DNA from: Dirofilaria immitis
Lineage: Eukaryota; Nematoda; Chromadorea; Rhabditida; Onchocercidae
Direction of reading: 5' to 3'
Assembly (NCBI GenBank): GCA_024305405.1
Contig: JAKNDB010000092.1
Coordinates: 1,519,501-1,583,500 of the forward strand
DNA length: 64,000 bases
Shown here: one piece after another, positions 1 through 13,551 of the stretch
How positions within the stretch are numbered: the first letter of the stretch is position 1
Layout of the letters: every line of letters begins with the position of its first letter
Position numbers and translations under genes: made by a program
Notes under the pieces: generated by a model
Told to the model about the DNA's origin: nothing
Seen by the model: only the letters and a program-made list of their open reading frames with translations
Database searches by the model: none

Positions 1-2815
1 TTAAATTAAAAGATATTGAGATTATCCCTTTCAACAAGTTCAGAATAACCATTAAAAGCAACAATTTCTATTTTTACTGAAAACTTCAATTCAAATGTGA
101 AGTTTCCCACGTCCTTATTCTTTCGTCTTCGTCTTCTTCAGGTCTTAACATCATGCATATACCCTATGACATCATTGTCGTCATTTCTTTTCAATTTTGC
201 ATTTCTATGGTACAAGCTTACTTTTTCCCATTAACTGCAGTTTCTGGACGATTTGATTCTAATGGAAGTATGCAAATTTTTTATAAAATTCACTTAAACA
301 TTTCTTTGCCAAACCTCTTCTCTGACTCATATCTTCTTAGAATTACTGGAAACTGTGAGCAGCTTGCAATCTACTGATTAGAACATATTCGATATCATAT
401 ACTGTATGAAAAAGTAGTTCAAAACTTTATGACGTGTATTTCTTTATTATCCTTTGCCAGTATTTTCGAATCAATGTTTCTTACTGCTGGATGAAAATAA
501 ATTCGAGCAGCTGTCATTTGCATATAATTATGCTGTGTAACTTCCATATTTATATTTTTATAAATCTTATTAAATGTATTATTTGTTGAATTTAGATCGA
601 ATTGCAGCAAGGGAATTTGACCCAAGTTAGTACAACTGCATATGATCCACAACAAGAAAAACATAATTTAGGCTTTCTTTTTAAGCACAATCTCATCATT
701 TAAAAATGAAAACAGTGGACAAATAGTCTCATAATGTTGTGAATCAATCATTAATATCTTGTTTAATTTTAGAATAAATGGCAAAATGAGATTGATCATA
801 CATTAATTTAATGCATGAATAAAATTTCTACCGTGCTATAGTTTCCAGAATGACATAAAATTGAAAGAATATGAAATACCTCAAAAAGTAATACTAAACA
901 GTGACGAAGAACAGTATTGATATCTGAATGCCATGATGACAAAATTCTATTACTGACATTTTATAAATGAAAAATATAGCAAAATGCACAGAAAGAAAAA
1001 ATATTAAAACAGGGCAGCAGAACAAAACGTTACTAAAGAAACAGTTTCATGGACTAGTATAAGGGAAAGATTTTACGGTTTAAATCCAATTATTGTCAAA
1101 AAGAAAACATTAAAATGAATTTTGCGGAAACACCCATACAGTTAAAGTAAGGAAAAATAGCGCTGAAATGAACAAATTTAACTAAATAATTAAATAACAA
1201 ACTTGAAAAACTAAAGCATATATTGTATATGCTTACTTTAGTTATATATGACATCTTCAAACTGTAAAATTACACAAAATTAAAAAGGTACTATGTCAAC
1301 CTAAAGCAGTTTGAACATTTGAATATTAGTTTTAATAAAAATTCTTAGAGAACTCATTTCAACATTTTTCTTCCTCACTTCCTGTAAAAATTCACTATGA
1401 GAGAAAATATATTAAATTTCGCACTTGAAAACACAACTTTTAAAACACAAAATAATAAATTCGCTAAAAAGACCAGAAAAGAACGAACTCTTACCTTTCT
1501 GGATTCTTATTTCTTCGATGAAATATTCCCATCAACACAATGCTAAGTAAATTTCATTTCATTAAATTGAAAGCACAAACAGCAATCTCGCGAATAAAAA
1601 TAAGATAATATAGGATTTACCGTAATTTCATTAACGAAATTATCATATTAAGAACGAAAGAAACAAAGCCGAAGTGATATCTCGAAGCACCAAAAGTATA
1701 TCCTGAAAGTTAGACGTGTCATCATCATGTAAGTCACGCCTAATCCATACTGAAATTTAGAACTCAGATTTCAAAAATAATTAGATAAAATAATTATTGT
1801 GCGAATATGCTGCATTTCAATAAAAGAAAATTTTGTAACGATGCATTATAAAACAGCCTTAAATTACCTTTTAAATTTAAAGTGCTTAATGAATATCTTT
1901 TCATACAGTCATGCAGGTAGATAAAACCCGACAATACGAGGTATCGTGAATTATTACCATTTTATGAATTCTCTGCCAAAAATAAAGTATAACAGTTCAA
2001 CGAAAAACCCCAGAAATATCCAGACATTATTTTATCCTTTGTTTAAAAACTTATTTGACCCAATTAAGAAAGTGGATTTCACAGGATTTATAAACGACAC
2101 CATCATTATTATGAATTTCATAAAAATCACTCCAGATAAACTTGTTTTGTTGCTTGGGATATTTTGTAAAAAATCTTGGATATATTAGCACTATACATTT
2201 GTACTGTTGAGTATATATTCCATTCAAAAATTTTTGCCCAACCAATTTTATTCAACTAAAAAATAAATTTCATCGCACTTGTAAACGATTAGGTACTGAT
2301 GTTTACAAATCCGATGAAATACATACTCTTATCGACAGACGAACAGTATTATGCCAATCATAAAAACAATAAAATCAAGAAGAAATTATCCAACGTGGCA
2401 GTTTGCTCATTAAGATATCCGTAACATCAGTCTGGGACACGATTTTCTGGTTATCAAAGCCATGACTTATATCTTATATCTCAACATTCAATTATCATTA
2501 AATAAGATGGGCAAATTAAGCAACGTAATTATCTATCCTACATCATTCCACGAAAAAAAAAGTTGTGCAAAGATGTTTTCTAAAAGTTCTACACTGTTGA
2601 TTTCATAGTTTCTAAGTGAATAAATCTGTTATCTAATAACATGTATTTTGAATTTTTTACGGAAATCCTAACTTGGTAAAACTGTCGCACCAGTCTTGCT
2701 ATTTTTTGTAAATTAATTTTAAACAGGAATTTTAAAGTATAAAAATAAATCATGGCTTGAATAGTTAATTTTACAATCTAAGTAAAAAAATTAAGTAAAA
2801 CAAATCAAAATGTAA
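1..2815. other. Non-coding or unassigned stretch
   Basis: No gene is supported here. Open frames at 153-377 (+) and 419-664 (-) are short, AT-driven and lack recognisable domains. A donor-like site on the minus strand near 1495 (AAAG/gtaaga) could belong to an untranslated exon, but no matching coding sequence was found. The right end is the 3' flank of the IER-family gene. Confidence 0.4.
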
Positions 2816-4758
2816 CTAACAGATCAATGGATTACAAGTAATATGTATAAATGAATTAATCTGCTTCGGAGTTTGTTGAAGTGAAGAAACGCCAGAAACA
2901 GCCGGTCGCGCGAGAAATTGATCAGCAACAACGCTAAGACCTGAGTTGAACACTGAAATTAAGCCTGTCAACTGACGCTCTTCAACGCAACACTTTTTGA
3001 TACTGCATGAAGATGGTAAACGAAGTGCAGATGTTTTGCGTTTTCGATGATGTAAAGTAGATGAAGATAGTGAGCCATTTTCACAATCTCTATCTTCTTC
3101 ACTCTCATCATTCCCTCAATCTCACCATCTTCATTCTCTGCATATGAGCAAACTTCTTCGTCATTTGAGACAGATTCTGAAACTGGAACATTAACTATAT
3201 CAGCAGAAACTGTTAAACAGTGAAAATCAGAGTCTCGTTTTGATTTATGTGTTGCAAATTCCTCCATTTCTTCTTTTTCTCTCTTGCTTGACAGCTGACT
3301 GACTGTGATGAAATAATGTCGTCTGAGAAATATATATCAGGAAAGGATGCGGAGTCGTTATATATGTGTTGCTCGGTTGTTGTTTCATCTATACCGTATA
3401 TTTCTGGACCGGTAAACGTATACTGCAACGGTGCAAAACGAAATGTCGAATAACCAAATTCGATTTGTTCCTGCTTTACCAAGCTACCAGAGTTGCCATT
3501 CAAATGCATCGGTTCATGACTGAAACGAACATTTCCAATACTTCGAAGAACTTTTTTAAAAAATAAAAACTAGATTATGGGAAGTGTTTAGTCTCAGTAC
3601 TTTTTTCAGTAAGGGAAAAGTAAACGGTAAATACGATCGTAGATACCTTAAGAGAAGCTAGAATACCGCAAAATCTTTAATTTCCATCAACTTCAAAAAA
3701 GAAAGATATAATACAACCAAAGAAATTTTCCAACCAAGATTTTCTCTTTTTCAACCTTACTATCACCATTAAGTGCAAAAAAATGATTCATTCATCAAAC
3801 AAGCTCACAACTGAAAAAATCAAACATTTTTATCCTGTTCCATGTTTAGATTTCATTTTTTTGCGCAAGTAAATAGATTCCTAAGAACGAAAGAGCTTTT
3901 TCGATGATATTAGAATTCCATAACATTATTGATGCAAAGCATGCATGAATAACTTCTTCACAACTCAACTCATCTCAGCAATGACAGTCTTACAAAGTTG
4001 TAATATTTTTTTCCCCGTAATGTCCTAATTTTTACGATATTATGCATAACTGTTTCGTCCCTCATCATGATGATAATAGGAGGCCTATCATTTAAAAATT
4101 TGTACGACTGCGATTTAGCAATGCCTTGATGTGATATGTACTACTAGGCTTTGAACTACAGAAATTTTACAATATGAAATTTTTGCTCTCGTTATATTTA
4201 TTTTAATTTCTGTGTGATACATTTCCGATTTTAACTTTTTATTTTTGATAAAGGAAAAAGTTCCTACTTTTTGACAAATCCAACAGTTGAGTTGCATGTT
4301 CGTCCGCATTCCCATATTCGATATCATCCATTTCATCCGCTTCGTCATCTACACCAATATAATGAGACGTAGAAAATGTATTCAAAGCTGGCATAGGATT
4401 TGCATGAAACATCATCACAGAATTCTCTGGTAATTCTGGCCTTTCTACGCATTCGGAATCATTTGCAAACATTGGGAACCTAAAACCTTCTTAGAGAAAA
4501 TTTGGGGAATCAAGGATTTTTTCTACAGAAAAAGAACTGGTTGAAAACTGATCAAATAGAAAAACGAATAATAAATCAAAACTAACCTTTTTGTTCATCA
4601 CGAGCTCTCCTCAACAAATGAAGAATTAATAAATTTCGATGTAGCTTTGCACCACCCCGTTCACTTTTTGAATTGACCATTTTAGCGCATGAAAGACGAA
4701 TTAAACGATTACATACTTCGGTTTCAATGATTTCATCAACATTATTAATTGGAGGCAT
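2816..4758 (-). CDS. IER-family (immediate early response) nuclear protein
   Basis: IER2/IER5-type proteins are small nuclear factors induced early by growth or stress signals. Exon 1 (4758-4587) starts at ATG after a good acceptor (tgttgcag) and encodes the family block: ETEVCNRLIRL, then SERGGAKLHRNLL and LLRRARD. This matches the human pattern of QRGG, LHRxL and RSAR. Exon 2 runs from about 4477 to 4252. Exon 3 runs from about 3519 to the stop at 2816. It carries acidic and Ser-rich segments, a basic patch HHRKRK followed by SALRLPSS, and the C-terminal block LTGLISVFNSGLSVV, like the LISxFxSGxSxLL end of vertebrate IERs. Three frames are needed in exon 3: the switches fall near the T5 run at 3274-3278 and the CCC at 3113-3115, and each is repaired by one added base. 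The exon 2/3 junction is also one base out of phase. Family call is firm; exact exon ends are approximate. Confidence 0.78.
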
Positions 4759-5760
4759 TCCTGCAACATTCCAAAACTGACATTTTGAATTGATCAAATC
4801 TCATAATAAATAAATTATTCGCAAGTGTACGTTAACAAAAACGCGATAGACTAAAACTCGACTGAACATAATGCGGATCAGCTTAAAAGATAAAAATAAT
4901 ACAAGAGGAGAAATATGGTAATAGGGAATCTCATTCTACAAAAATTATAATATTTACAACTCGTTTCCATATGGTCTTCAGATTTACAAGCAAGCAAATA
5001 GCTCAAGAACTTTTGCAAATCAGCTTATGCTAGCATCTTGACTTCTCGATAAAACTATTTGAAAGGGTAAAGTCTAGTAGTGAGTTTTTATTAATTTTTG
5101 AACAATTTGGGAGGAACAAAAAATTTCCGAGGAGCCGCGAATTGTTTGTAGAGGAATATGATATGAATGATTTACGATGATTTGTTCACAGATACTGTCA
5201 TCGCTGCTTTACAGACTTTTGAATTCTTTCCCAGTTTTGCCTTTGAAGTGAACATCACAACACAATATTATATAAACAATAGACGGGGAGGGATACATCA
5301 TATCTACATGTCTGATATTACTGCTTGAGGACTTCCCGACGCAATTAACAAATATCCCTCAGATTGAATAAATATCAAAGCCACACGATTATCTGAATCT
5401 CTCATTAACTGCTAACATGCAAACTTTACTTTCTCTTCTAATAGCTTCACGATGCTGTACTAAAGTTATCGTAAAATTGCGCTAGCAAAATGAAAAGACG
5501 ATTGATTTCCATAGCATTGTGACATAAAACACCTGGTAAACCTTATGATTGATTGGCATTCGATAAATTCAGCACATAACGAAGAAGATATAGGTAGGGT
5601 CAAGGTCATTCCCGCAACTACTGTTATTGTCCACTAATTCGGGAAATATCCCGAGCAGCCATGTAGTAGCACTATGATATGACAGACGTGAAAGGCTCCC
5701 TCACGCTATCTATCATAACACGCAGCATGCACAGAGACTATTGCGTGTCGCTCTGACCAA
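4759..5760. other. Upstream flank of the IER-family gene
   Basis: The acceptor at 4761-4768 directly before the IER start codon implies at least one untranslated exon further upstream on the minus strand, which I could not locate. The promoter should lie in or beyond this stretch. No TATA-like or other regulatory motif stands out from the AT-rich background. Confidence 0.35.
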
Positions 5761-5823
5761 TTGGTCAATTCGATACTGTTACCAATAACGATGATAACGC
5801 AAATAAAAGTGGCTACAAATGGC

Positions 5824-5824
<1 letters not shown>

Positions 5825-5901
<77 letters not shown>

Positions 5902-6003
5902 GCAGCAGCAGCATCAGCAACAGCAGCATCAGCATCATCATCATCAGCATCACCATCATCAGCAGTAGTACCAACAGTAGCAGCATCAGCAGTAGCAGCA
6001 GCA
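5825..6003 (+). repeat. Interrupted CAG (GCA/AGC) trinucleotide tract
   Basis: Twelve uninterrupted CAG units begin at 5825. CAA- and CAT-interrupted CAG units follow to about 6003. The three plus-strand frames read poly-Gln/His, poly-Ala and poly-Ser. The Gln frame has an ATG at 5819-5821 (Met-Ala, then Gln) and ends at a TAG near 5966. The Ala frame stays open from 5761 to 6096. No splice sites or conserved flanking protein point to a real frame. The tract sits in a GC-richer island, so it may be a 5' untranslated or promoter-proximal repeat. Confidence 0.85.
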
Positions 6004-7320
6004 AATCAAACTCCTCCACTCAACCTACCACACTCATCCGTCTATGCCTTACCACATCTTTCTTTATCTTTGCTTTTCTTTCTTGCTGACATGTGAGACA
6101 AATCGACAGGCAGGGAAAAGGCCTAACCCCTCAAATGATGATATGACGAGCGTACCCTCCTCCCTCCTCCCTCCCCCACGCTTACTAGAGAGATTCATGA
6201 GATAAGTCAGACAAACAGATTAAAGGGTATACTTTGTATGAGTGATGAGAGGGGACGATAAAGAAATAAGATAAGAAGGACGATAACATACGTGCAGAGT
6301 GCACAAAGAACACGCAGTGTGATTGGGGCAGAGCTAAGCATCCCTTTTATGCTCTAGCCGTGTGTTTGAGAATGAGAGTACACTGAAAAGACGGATAGGC
6401 AGATGAACAGAGGAAAAGAGTACATCATAATGGATCGAAAATTAGAGAATAGATAAGTATCAACGACACCATTTGGCAGCGTGCCAATGCATTTGGAATT
6501 AGTTCTTTTTATATTGAGTCATTGTCAAAGGAAACATGTTTGGGTGCTGATTTGTTTTGCATAGTGGGGGATGTGTTTGCAAGTTCCGGACCCTTATGAT
6601 TAATCGAGATCCTGGAACAGGCGGGAAACGTTGCTTCCGTTTCATTCTCGATCCTCGTATCAGTGTTTGCACAAGCCTTCGTTAATTTCTAAGCCATGAT
6701 TTCGAAGATCAAATTGTACGTAGTTTAGTCAAGTGGTGGCTTTCGCTGAGAGTGGATGTGATATGCACATCTTCTTGCTTCTTTCATGGTCTAGCATTGC
6801 GCTCCAACAATGGTAGTACGAATATGGTAAATTCAATTGATTCTGCGTCGCTATAACAACTAGTCCGATGGCACTTTGTCAATGTGAATATTCCCATAGA
6901 ATTAAAATATTTAAATATTCATCCATAATTGCATGAAGAAAGGAACTGCATAGTAGAAAGGAGTAACTTGATGCGGAAATAGTTTGGTAATTTGAGAGGT
7001 GAACGATGATTAAGCCTACTCCAGGATGTCCATATTTCTCTCAATGTATTCTTTATAAATGTATGGGTCACGATACGACGTTATACGATATGCGAACAAG
7101 ATATCGTTCGTTTTTGTGATCAAAATCGTGGAAATAGCAGATGAAATCAAATCGATGTTGAATAGAAGTTTTACCTGGAAAGACATCCACATAAGGCTTA
7201 AGTTTTTCATACTCTCAGGTTGATCGCGCTGTGAAACTTGCACAACTTTGTTGTTTACTTCGATGCAGTCATTATTCAAGTTAGTGATAACCATTAATAT
7301 ATATATATATATGAATCCGA
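6004..7320. other. GC-richer region, possible promoter or 5' exon area
   Basis: Base composition rises well above the local background between about 5,560 and 6,740, with pyrimidine-rich runs near 6155-6180. Such islands in AT-rich worm DNA often mark promoters or untranslated first exons. No coding frame of length or splice-bounded exon was found. The assignment is an inference from composition only. Confidence 0.3.
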
Positions 7321-7332
7321 TCTTTTTATCAG

Positions 7333-7434
7333 ATCTTAAGATGTGTCGAGGCATGCTTTACTTGAAGGATTTATTAGCGTGGCATGCTCGCCAAGACCAA
7401 GATGATTGGAAAGATCGATACTGCTGTAGCAGAA
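7333..7434 (+). CDS. Possible isolated exon, product unknown
   Basis: The segment follows a reasonable acceptor (ctttttatcag) and ends before gtttac. In one plus-strand frame it encodes GMLYLKDLLAWHARQDQ followed by DDWKDRYCC. Its codon use is mixed and less AT-biased than its surroundings. I do not recognise the sequence. It could be an early exon of the plus-strand gene that is clear at 13.9-16 kb, or a chance open segment. A minus-strand frame is also open across it. Confidence 0.28.
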
Positions 7435-7449
7435 GTTTACTGAAATTTT

Positions 7450-10400
7450 AGAGTGAAATTTGAGTTTAAAAAGTAATGGGAATTAACAAAGCAATAATAT
7501 ATATAATTCTTACTGCTGCAGAGCATGTAAGTATTTATTCCAAAATCTTTGACTTAGGGAATTAAATAATGCTATCATGAAAAATTTCAAAACAAAAAAA
7601 AGGAATTAAATACGGTTCAGTCAACGATCGGATGATCTGCCTTATTGATGAAAATAAAAATCAATATGGATAACGAATAATCATAAAGAGTTTGAAATTC
7701 ATTGTATATTTCTGTCTTCTATATCATTTTTGCCAAACTCAAATCGACACATTATGATTTATTTTAAAATGAAATTTGCTGGATGTATACTAAAATTATA
7801 GACTGATGAACTTCGGATCTAGAATTGTTGACGAACTGTGTTTCCTGAATAAAATAAATAAAGGATTCGTTAGATCTCGTATCTTGAGATTTGAGTCAAT
7901 TCGTAACTACTTCATGAGGAAGAAACCAATCAGTGCTTTCGAGAGAAGGCGACACTAACCTTAAAGAAGTTTGGACAATGAGTTTGCTATGCAGGAGTAA
8001 TACTTGCATAATATAATTTTGAATCAGGCCTAGAAATATCCGAATAGTCCTTTATAATTCGCCGGTAAATTTCCCACATTTGCAATCATTTTCTTGATTA
8101 TTCGTTGCTCAGGCTTTAAATGAGAACTGGTTTAAAAAAAGCCTGCTCGGTAGACGGTAATTTGGAAATAATCGCGATTCGTTAAGTTCGAACAAGGTTA
8201 GAAATTTATTCGGGAAAGCGCGCTAATTAGTTTAAAAACTGCACATGCTGCTGCGATGCAATAGGCAAAAGTTTCATGTGTCGCGTAGGTAAGTTGTCAT
8301 ATCTTTAAGCGTGATTAGAATTGATAATTTTAATTGGTTTTGACTGTTTTTTAATCTTACAAGTCATAACTGCCGAATTTTAGTCTATTCACTTTTTTGT
8401 CTAATCAGAATGGAGAATTTGAAGTTGAGCACCAGCTGTTGGCTGAAATGTCGGTGATTATCCATCTTTGGAGTTCAAATATTAGTGATAACATACTTTT
8501 ATGCTAATTTTTGAAATTTTTTGTTTTCAAACTTGGGGATTGGTAAATTCCTATGTTGTATTATTTTAGGATAATTGCGCAAGAAATATGAAAAGTTATG
8601 GAGAAAAACTTTCCCAATATTACTGCGTCGTACAAGTAAAAGAAAGTTTCAAAGTTTTCCGCAACATTTAGTTATCTCTTGGGGAAGTGCCATGCAGTGA
8701 ATTATAAACAGTTGTTATATGAATGGGAGATTTTTCTTAATGAAGAAGAAAGCAAATTTCAATGATGCGAAGTACATTTTCTGAGACAGGTCGAAACAAT
8801 TTTTCAGATATTTTTTTGATTTTGGCTGCGAATAAATTTAAAGTCACAAAAAAATTCGTGGAAGAGAAATATGGGAAAGTGAAGAGTATTCATTTTAGAA
8901 CTAAAAAATTTCGGAAAGATCATTGCCTAATGCTATTCATGCCTTATTATATGAATTGTTCCGTAATTTCGAATCGAAACTTTTTAAAGTTCATTCTTAC
9001 TGTTTTTAGAGCTCAGCATTTTTAAACTATGTTTGCAGAAATGTTTGAAATTCGAATTTCCAAAAACACTTGTTATTTAAATTTTGTATAGTTGGGATTC
9101 ATATATCTAGGTGATGGATTTGTTATGATAGTGAAAAAATGGTAAATCGATAAGAGAATTTTTTTATTCAACTTAATCACAAAATTATTTATCAGTGCTT
9201 CGCATCTGAATTTCTGGTGGATTTCTCTTTATGATAGACTTAGATTATAGAATTAATCAAAGAAATGTTCAGAAAACAAAAAATTACATTACTTCGTATA
9301 ACTGTAAAATGCTAATTTAGAATATTCTGCTTTGATGATAATAGACATTGGTCACTAATATAAAGCCTCAATGTTTGAATTCAATTTGTCCAAAAAAATA
9401 AACACAAAATGAACAAATTATGAATAAAAAATTAAGTAAACTTCTCTCTCCTGATTTCCCCTACTTTCATTGTCTTTTCTGTTTGTTGACTTTCAATGTT
9501 CTATTATCAACTTTCGCAAACTCTCTGATTGATAAAGATCTTCGAAATTAAGTTTCTAACCCTAATTTTGCATTTTCCATTTTTTTGTCTTATCGTGAAA
9601 CTATTCTGCAGCAAATAAAACTTGGCCCTGAGCATAAAGCAAGGCCAATATACATAGCCGCTTATTAAATTTTTGAAATCATTCTTTAGTAATTCTCCCT
9701 ATCAAATATACTTCATCAATTCCTAACAGGCTATTTCCTCATTGCATGAGGAATCACAGAGACGCAAAAAACTTCTGATAAAATCAGTTGTTACTAGGCT
9801 TGAAATATACATTCTCTAAAAGAACAAGCACGCAAAATATGAATACCAATTATGCTTAATCGTTATTGATTTTGAATTTGAATAATCTGAGTAATAAGCA
9901 CATAATCTTCATTTCAGGAGTTTCCACAATTATAAATAATTCAAAATGATTCAGGTTCAAAGTATTCATATTTACTGATCATGAGGACAAACTATCGAGC
10001 TGAAGATCAATTGACCCTGCAGCAATTTTTAGTTTGAAAGTGAAGGAAAACGAAATAAATTTACGGGAATCGAGAACTTTATTCAAAAATAAAACTAGTT
10101 AATCAAGTCATTGTCTTACTGACAAAATTCGCTGGAACAGAAATTTATTCAACACCCATGAAAACATACGATCAAAGTTGAAATCATGAAAAACCGGTAT
10201 TTCTTCATTCCTTCTTCAAAATTCTGCGTATTTTCTTAAAGGTCTTTTCCCCATCTTTATTTCTTCTCTCTTTTAATTTTTCATTTTATTTAAGCATTGT
10301 TGATGAAAAATAAAAGCTTCTTTAATTTAGGGAAAATTTTGTGAGAACAGGTACAATGAGAATAAATTCGAATAAATTTATTGCAAATAGTAAGGGATCA

Positions 10401-11660
10401 AAATCATTGAAGTACTAACTATAATGATAAATTTTGCTGAACTTTGTTGCATGTCAAGTAATACGAATAACAAATTAGAACAATTATATAGAATACCAAA
10501 TCGAATATAGGGACTACCATTTTGCTTTCAGACTTGATGTGATAATAAAAAAAAAGAAAGAAACTTAGAACAATAAACAGTAGAATATTAACATAGAGCT
10601 TATCACTTATCATAAATATAATGGTTGATATGATGATTCGAACATTAATTTCGATCGAAACAAAACATAAAAAGTAAAAAATGTATTAATAAATGCTATA
10701 ATAATGAAAAACGCAAGGGCAGGTCGAACCAGAAACTAAATTGAATTGGTGGATGCAAAAATGGAAAAATAAATTAAAAATTTTGGGAATTAGAGCGTAA
10801 TTTTCTTACAGCATTTATGCTAAGTAAGGAGTTTAAAATGAAGTAAAACTAAGAGATAAAACTAAGAATTTTCAAAAATATATTCTTTAAACGAAAATTT
10901 TTCCTGTAAACGAAGTTTCAAATTTTCAGTTGTTAATTGGTGCAAGAAAAGTGTGAAAGAAGATATGAATACATGAAACGAAAAAATTGGAAAAGTGAAC
11001 TTCGCATTTATATAGTTAACTAACAGTTTTAGCATTTTCATTTGTTCCAATTCAGCTGACCATCTCGTTCACTTTAGCGAACATAATTTAAGATTCAGTG
11101 ATTTCGATTCCTTTTTATTTAAGCTTTCTCTATCATTATTCTTTATTAATTTGGAAACAAAGAAAAAAATTTTCCTGAATAAATTGAAAAATATAATGTA
11201 GTTTAGCAAGGCTTGAAACAAGAGCTTTATTTAAAGTTCATCATTATACAATGATCGATTTTGCAAATTCCATATATTCAATATACTGTTTCAATTCAAT
11301 GAATCCATCTTCATATTTATTTTCCAAGTAAATTGGTTCAAACTATTAGGTAGCTTATACAAATTCCTTTAAACAATTCTAGGAGTACAAATAATTTTGT
11401 TTAGGGCATGACACTACTCTTTCGCTCATTTTCTAACAGCCACCTTTCAAAATTCTTCAAATTTTTATATTTCAAGGAAATGTAGAAATTTTCATAAAAT
11501 TAACATATTCGGAAATAATAAAATTATGTAAGCTTACTTCTCTAAATTTGCCACTAATACTGTATTTCTCAGCTTTACGATATCTGTTGAATGATTTCTA
11601 ATTTTTTGCTTGTACTGCCGATCTTCTTTAACCCTGACAAAAATTGAGGATTCTTTCAGC
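7450..11660. other. Long AT-rich stretch without a recognised gene
   Basis: Only short AT-driven open frames occur (for example 8762-9025 + and 10419-10613 -), with biased Lys/Phe/Ile/Asn composition and no motif. It could be intronic to the plus-strand gene if the 7.3 kb exon is real. Confidence 0.4.
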
Positions 11661-11670
11661 CTTTCAATGT

Positions 11671-11935
11671 GGCACCCCAATCTTGGGAATTAAATTTTTA
11701 TTACGATAAATTTGATAATACATCAACGAATGCAACAATTACATTATCAATAATACAAATTCAATGATACTAATGAGACAATCTTGATGACGATATCATA
11801 ACCCAAAGGAAATGAGAGACCAATGATGCCTGCTATGCCTATCCAACAGACCTCTCGGAACACACAAACATAATAACTAACACGATTTACAATATCTTGA
11901 CTTACAATTTAATACATCGCTAAAAATTCCCTGAT
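11671..11935. repeat. Interspersed repeat copy 1 (LTR-like family)
   Basis: This segment is visibly related to two others at about 18,560-18,760 and 21,355-21,690. Shared elements in the same order are: a block after a taattaaa-like start, an ac-ttgataata block, caacgaatgcaacaattac, then a tga-gacaat-ttgatgacgat block. The other two copies flank a BEL/Pao pol fragment, which makes this one a candidate solo LTR. Divergence is high and the ends are not defined. Confidence 0.55.
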
Positions 11936-11949
11936 GAATCTTTATATAT

Positions 11950-13460
11950 TTTTTTTTTGCTATTTCGAACTTCTTTGCTATTTCAGTGACAACCTGGTAG
12001 AAAGAAATTCAAAATTTCAAAAGCGCTGAAGTACGTGGAATTTTGTTACTTTCTGTAATAAAATTTATGTTATCATTTCATATACTCTTATCCTTTATTT
12101 TTAAATTTAGAAATAGAAAAATATATGATGGCAAATAAATAGATAAAAGACATTGTTGCTCATAATGAGTTTATACAAAAATCTACTGGAAGATTAGAAA
12201 AACGATAATGTTATTCATCCTACCCGATGCATGCTATTTTCCGGTTTCATATATCTTGTTCAAGGCATAAAAATTATTTGAAGTGAATGATAACAGTCAA
12301 ATTCTATTATGATATTATATTATAACTCAATTGGTAATTTATGTCTAAAAAATCCAACAACACGATAACGGTTACATTGCTACAACATGAATTTTTATCA
12401 ATGAAACTTTTGAACAATGAATAAAAAGCAGAATAACTTATTCCTTTGTCAAAATGACTTATTATTTATAACACAAATTTCAATTTTGAACATGAAAAAA
12501 TCAATAAAGAATTTCTTAAATGGAGAACTTTCGCCCTTCGTTTTTTAAAAATTGCTCATCAAATCTAATGCCGTTAACTATGGTCTGTACTCATCCTTCA
12601 TCTCAATCTAAGTTGAAACTAAATCATTGCTAAAACTTTCTTGAATATAAAAGTTTCCTTACTAATTAGCTAAACTTAATTTAAATCTAAGATGTCCTTA
12701 TTTATTTATATGATTTTTCAATATTTCCGATCTGAATCTCACAAAAATAGGGTGAAAAAGTGTATTAATTATGTAGTCATTCATATTGGTGCCCTAAATT
12801 AATACCATCACTTAGTTTGTTATTTTCAACTTAGTTGAAAAGTAATCGACAAAAAGAGTTGTGCTTAAAATTCCAATTTATTTAAAACTTGTATGAAGGA
12901 AAGTTTTAAGGAAATTGAAACATCTTGGAAGCAAATTAATATCCAATACTACATTTGTGGAACTACTTTATAACATGCGCAAACTTTTTAATTACAAAAA
13001 CCAACCACTCCTAGTTCAAAGATTCATTTAGATTGACATCTAAATGGAAATTTTGGATCTTTCGCTCAACTTTTATACAACTTTAAAAATAAGAATTGAC
13101 AGTTTTGGGACCAACACAGAGATGTCGGTATGATTTACTAAATCTAACTAATTACCATATGAATGTCAAAAGACTATGGAAAATAAATTAAAGCAAGATA
13201 AATCTTTCAGGACCACTCCAAAATTAATATACAGGAATCTATAAATCTTGTACTATTTGAGAACCACAATCAAATAAATATGAATTTCTGCTAACTATTG
13301 AGAATTATATCTCATGATATGTATAGTTTTCGCAGATCTACATACATCAAGTTTAAATCTATAATGATTTCCGTGATTTGAATGCTTCATCTCAAATAAT
13401 TTATCTAAATAAGAAATTTTCGTGATATGAAGAACAAACGCAATGAATTATTGAATTTTT
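11950..13460. other. AT-rich stretch, nothing recognised
   Basis: No splice-bounded open frame, RNA gene or repeat was recognised between the LTR-like copy and the possible exon at 13.46 kb. Confidence 0.4.
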
Positions 13461-13463
13461 AAG

Positions 13464-13551
13464 GATTTCGTGACGAATAAAAAATATGATCCTGGTGAGA
13501 AAAAATTTTGCGAAGGATCTGAGATAATAACTCCAAGAATTATGTGGAAAG
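13464..13551 (+). CDS. Possible exon upstream of the 14 kb gene
   Basis: It lies between acceptor tttttaag and donor AAAG/gtggat. The open frame begins DFVTNKKYDPGEKKF and continues CEGSEIITPRIMWK. The composition is more protein-like than neighbouring chance frames, but the splice sites are mediocre. The junction to the next exon near 13.94 kb is not in phase as the sequence stands. Treat as tentative. Confidence 0.27.
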
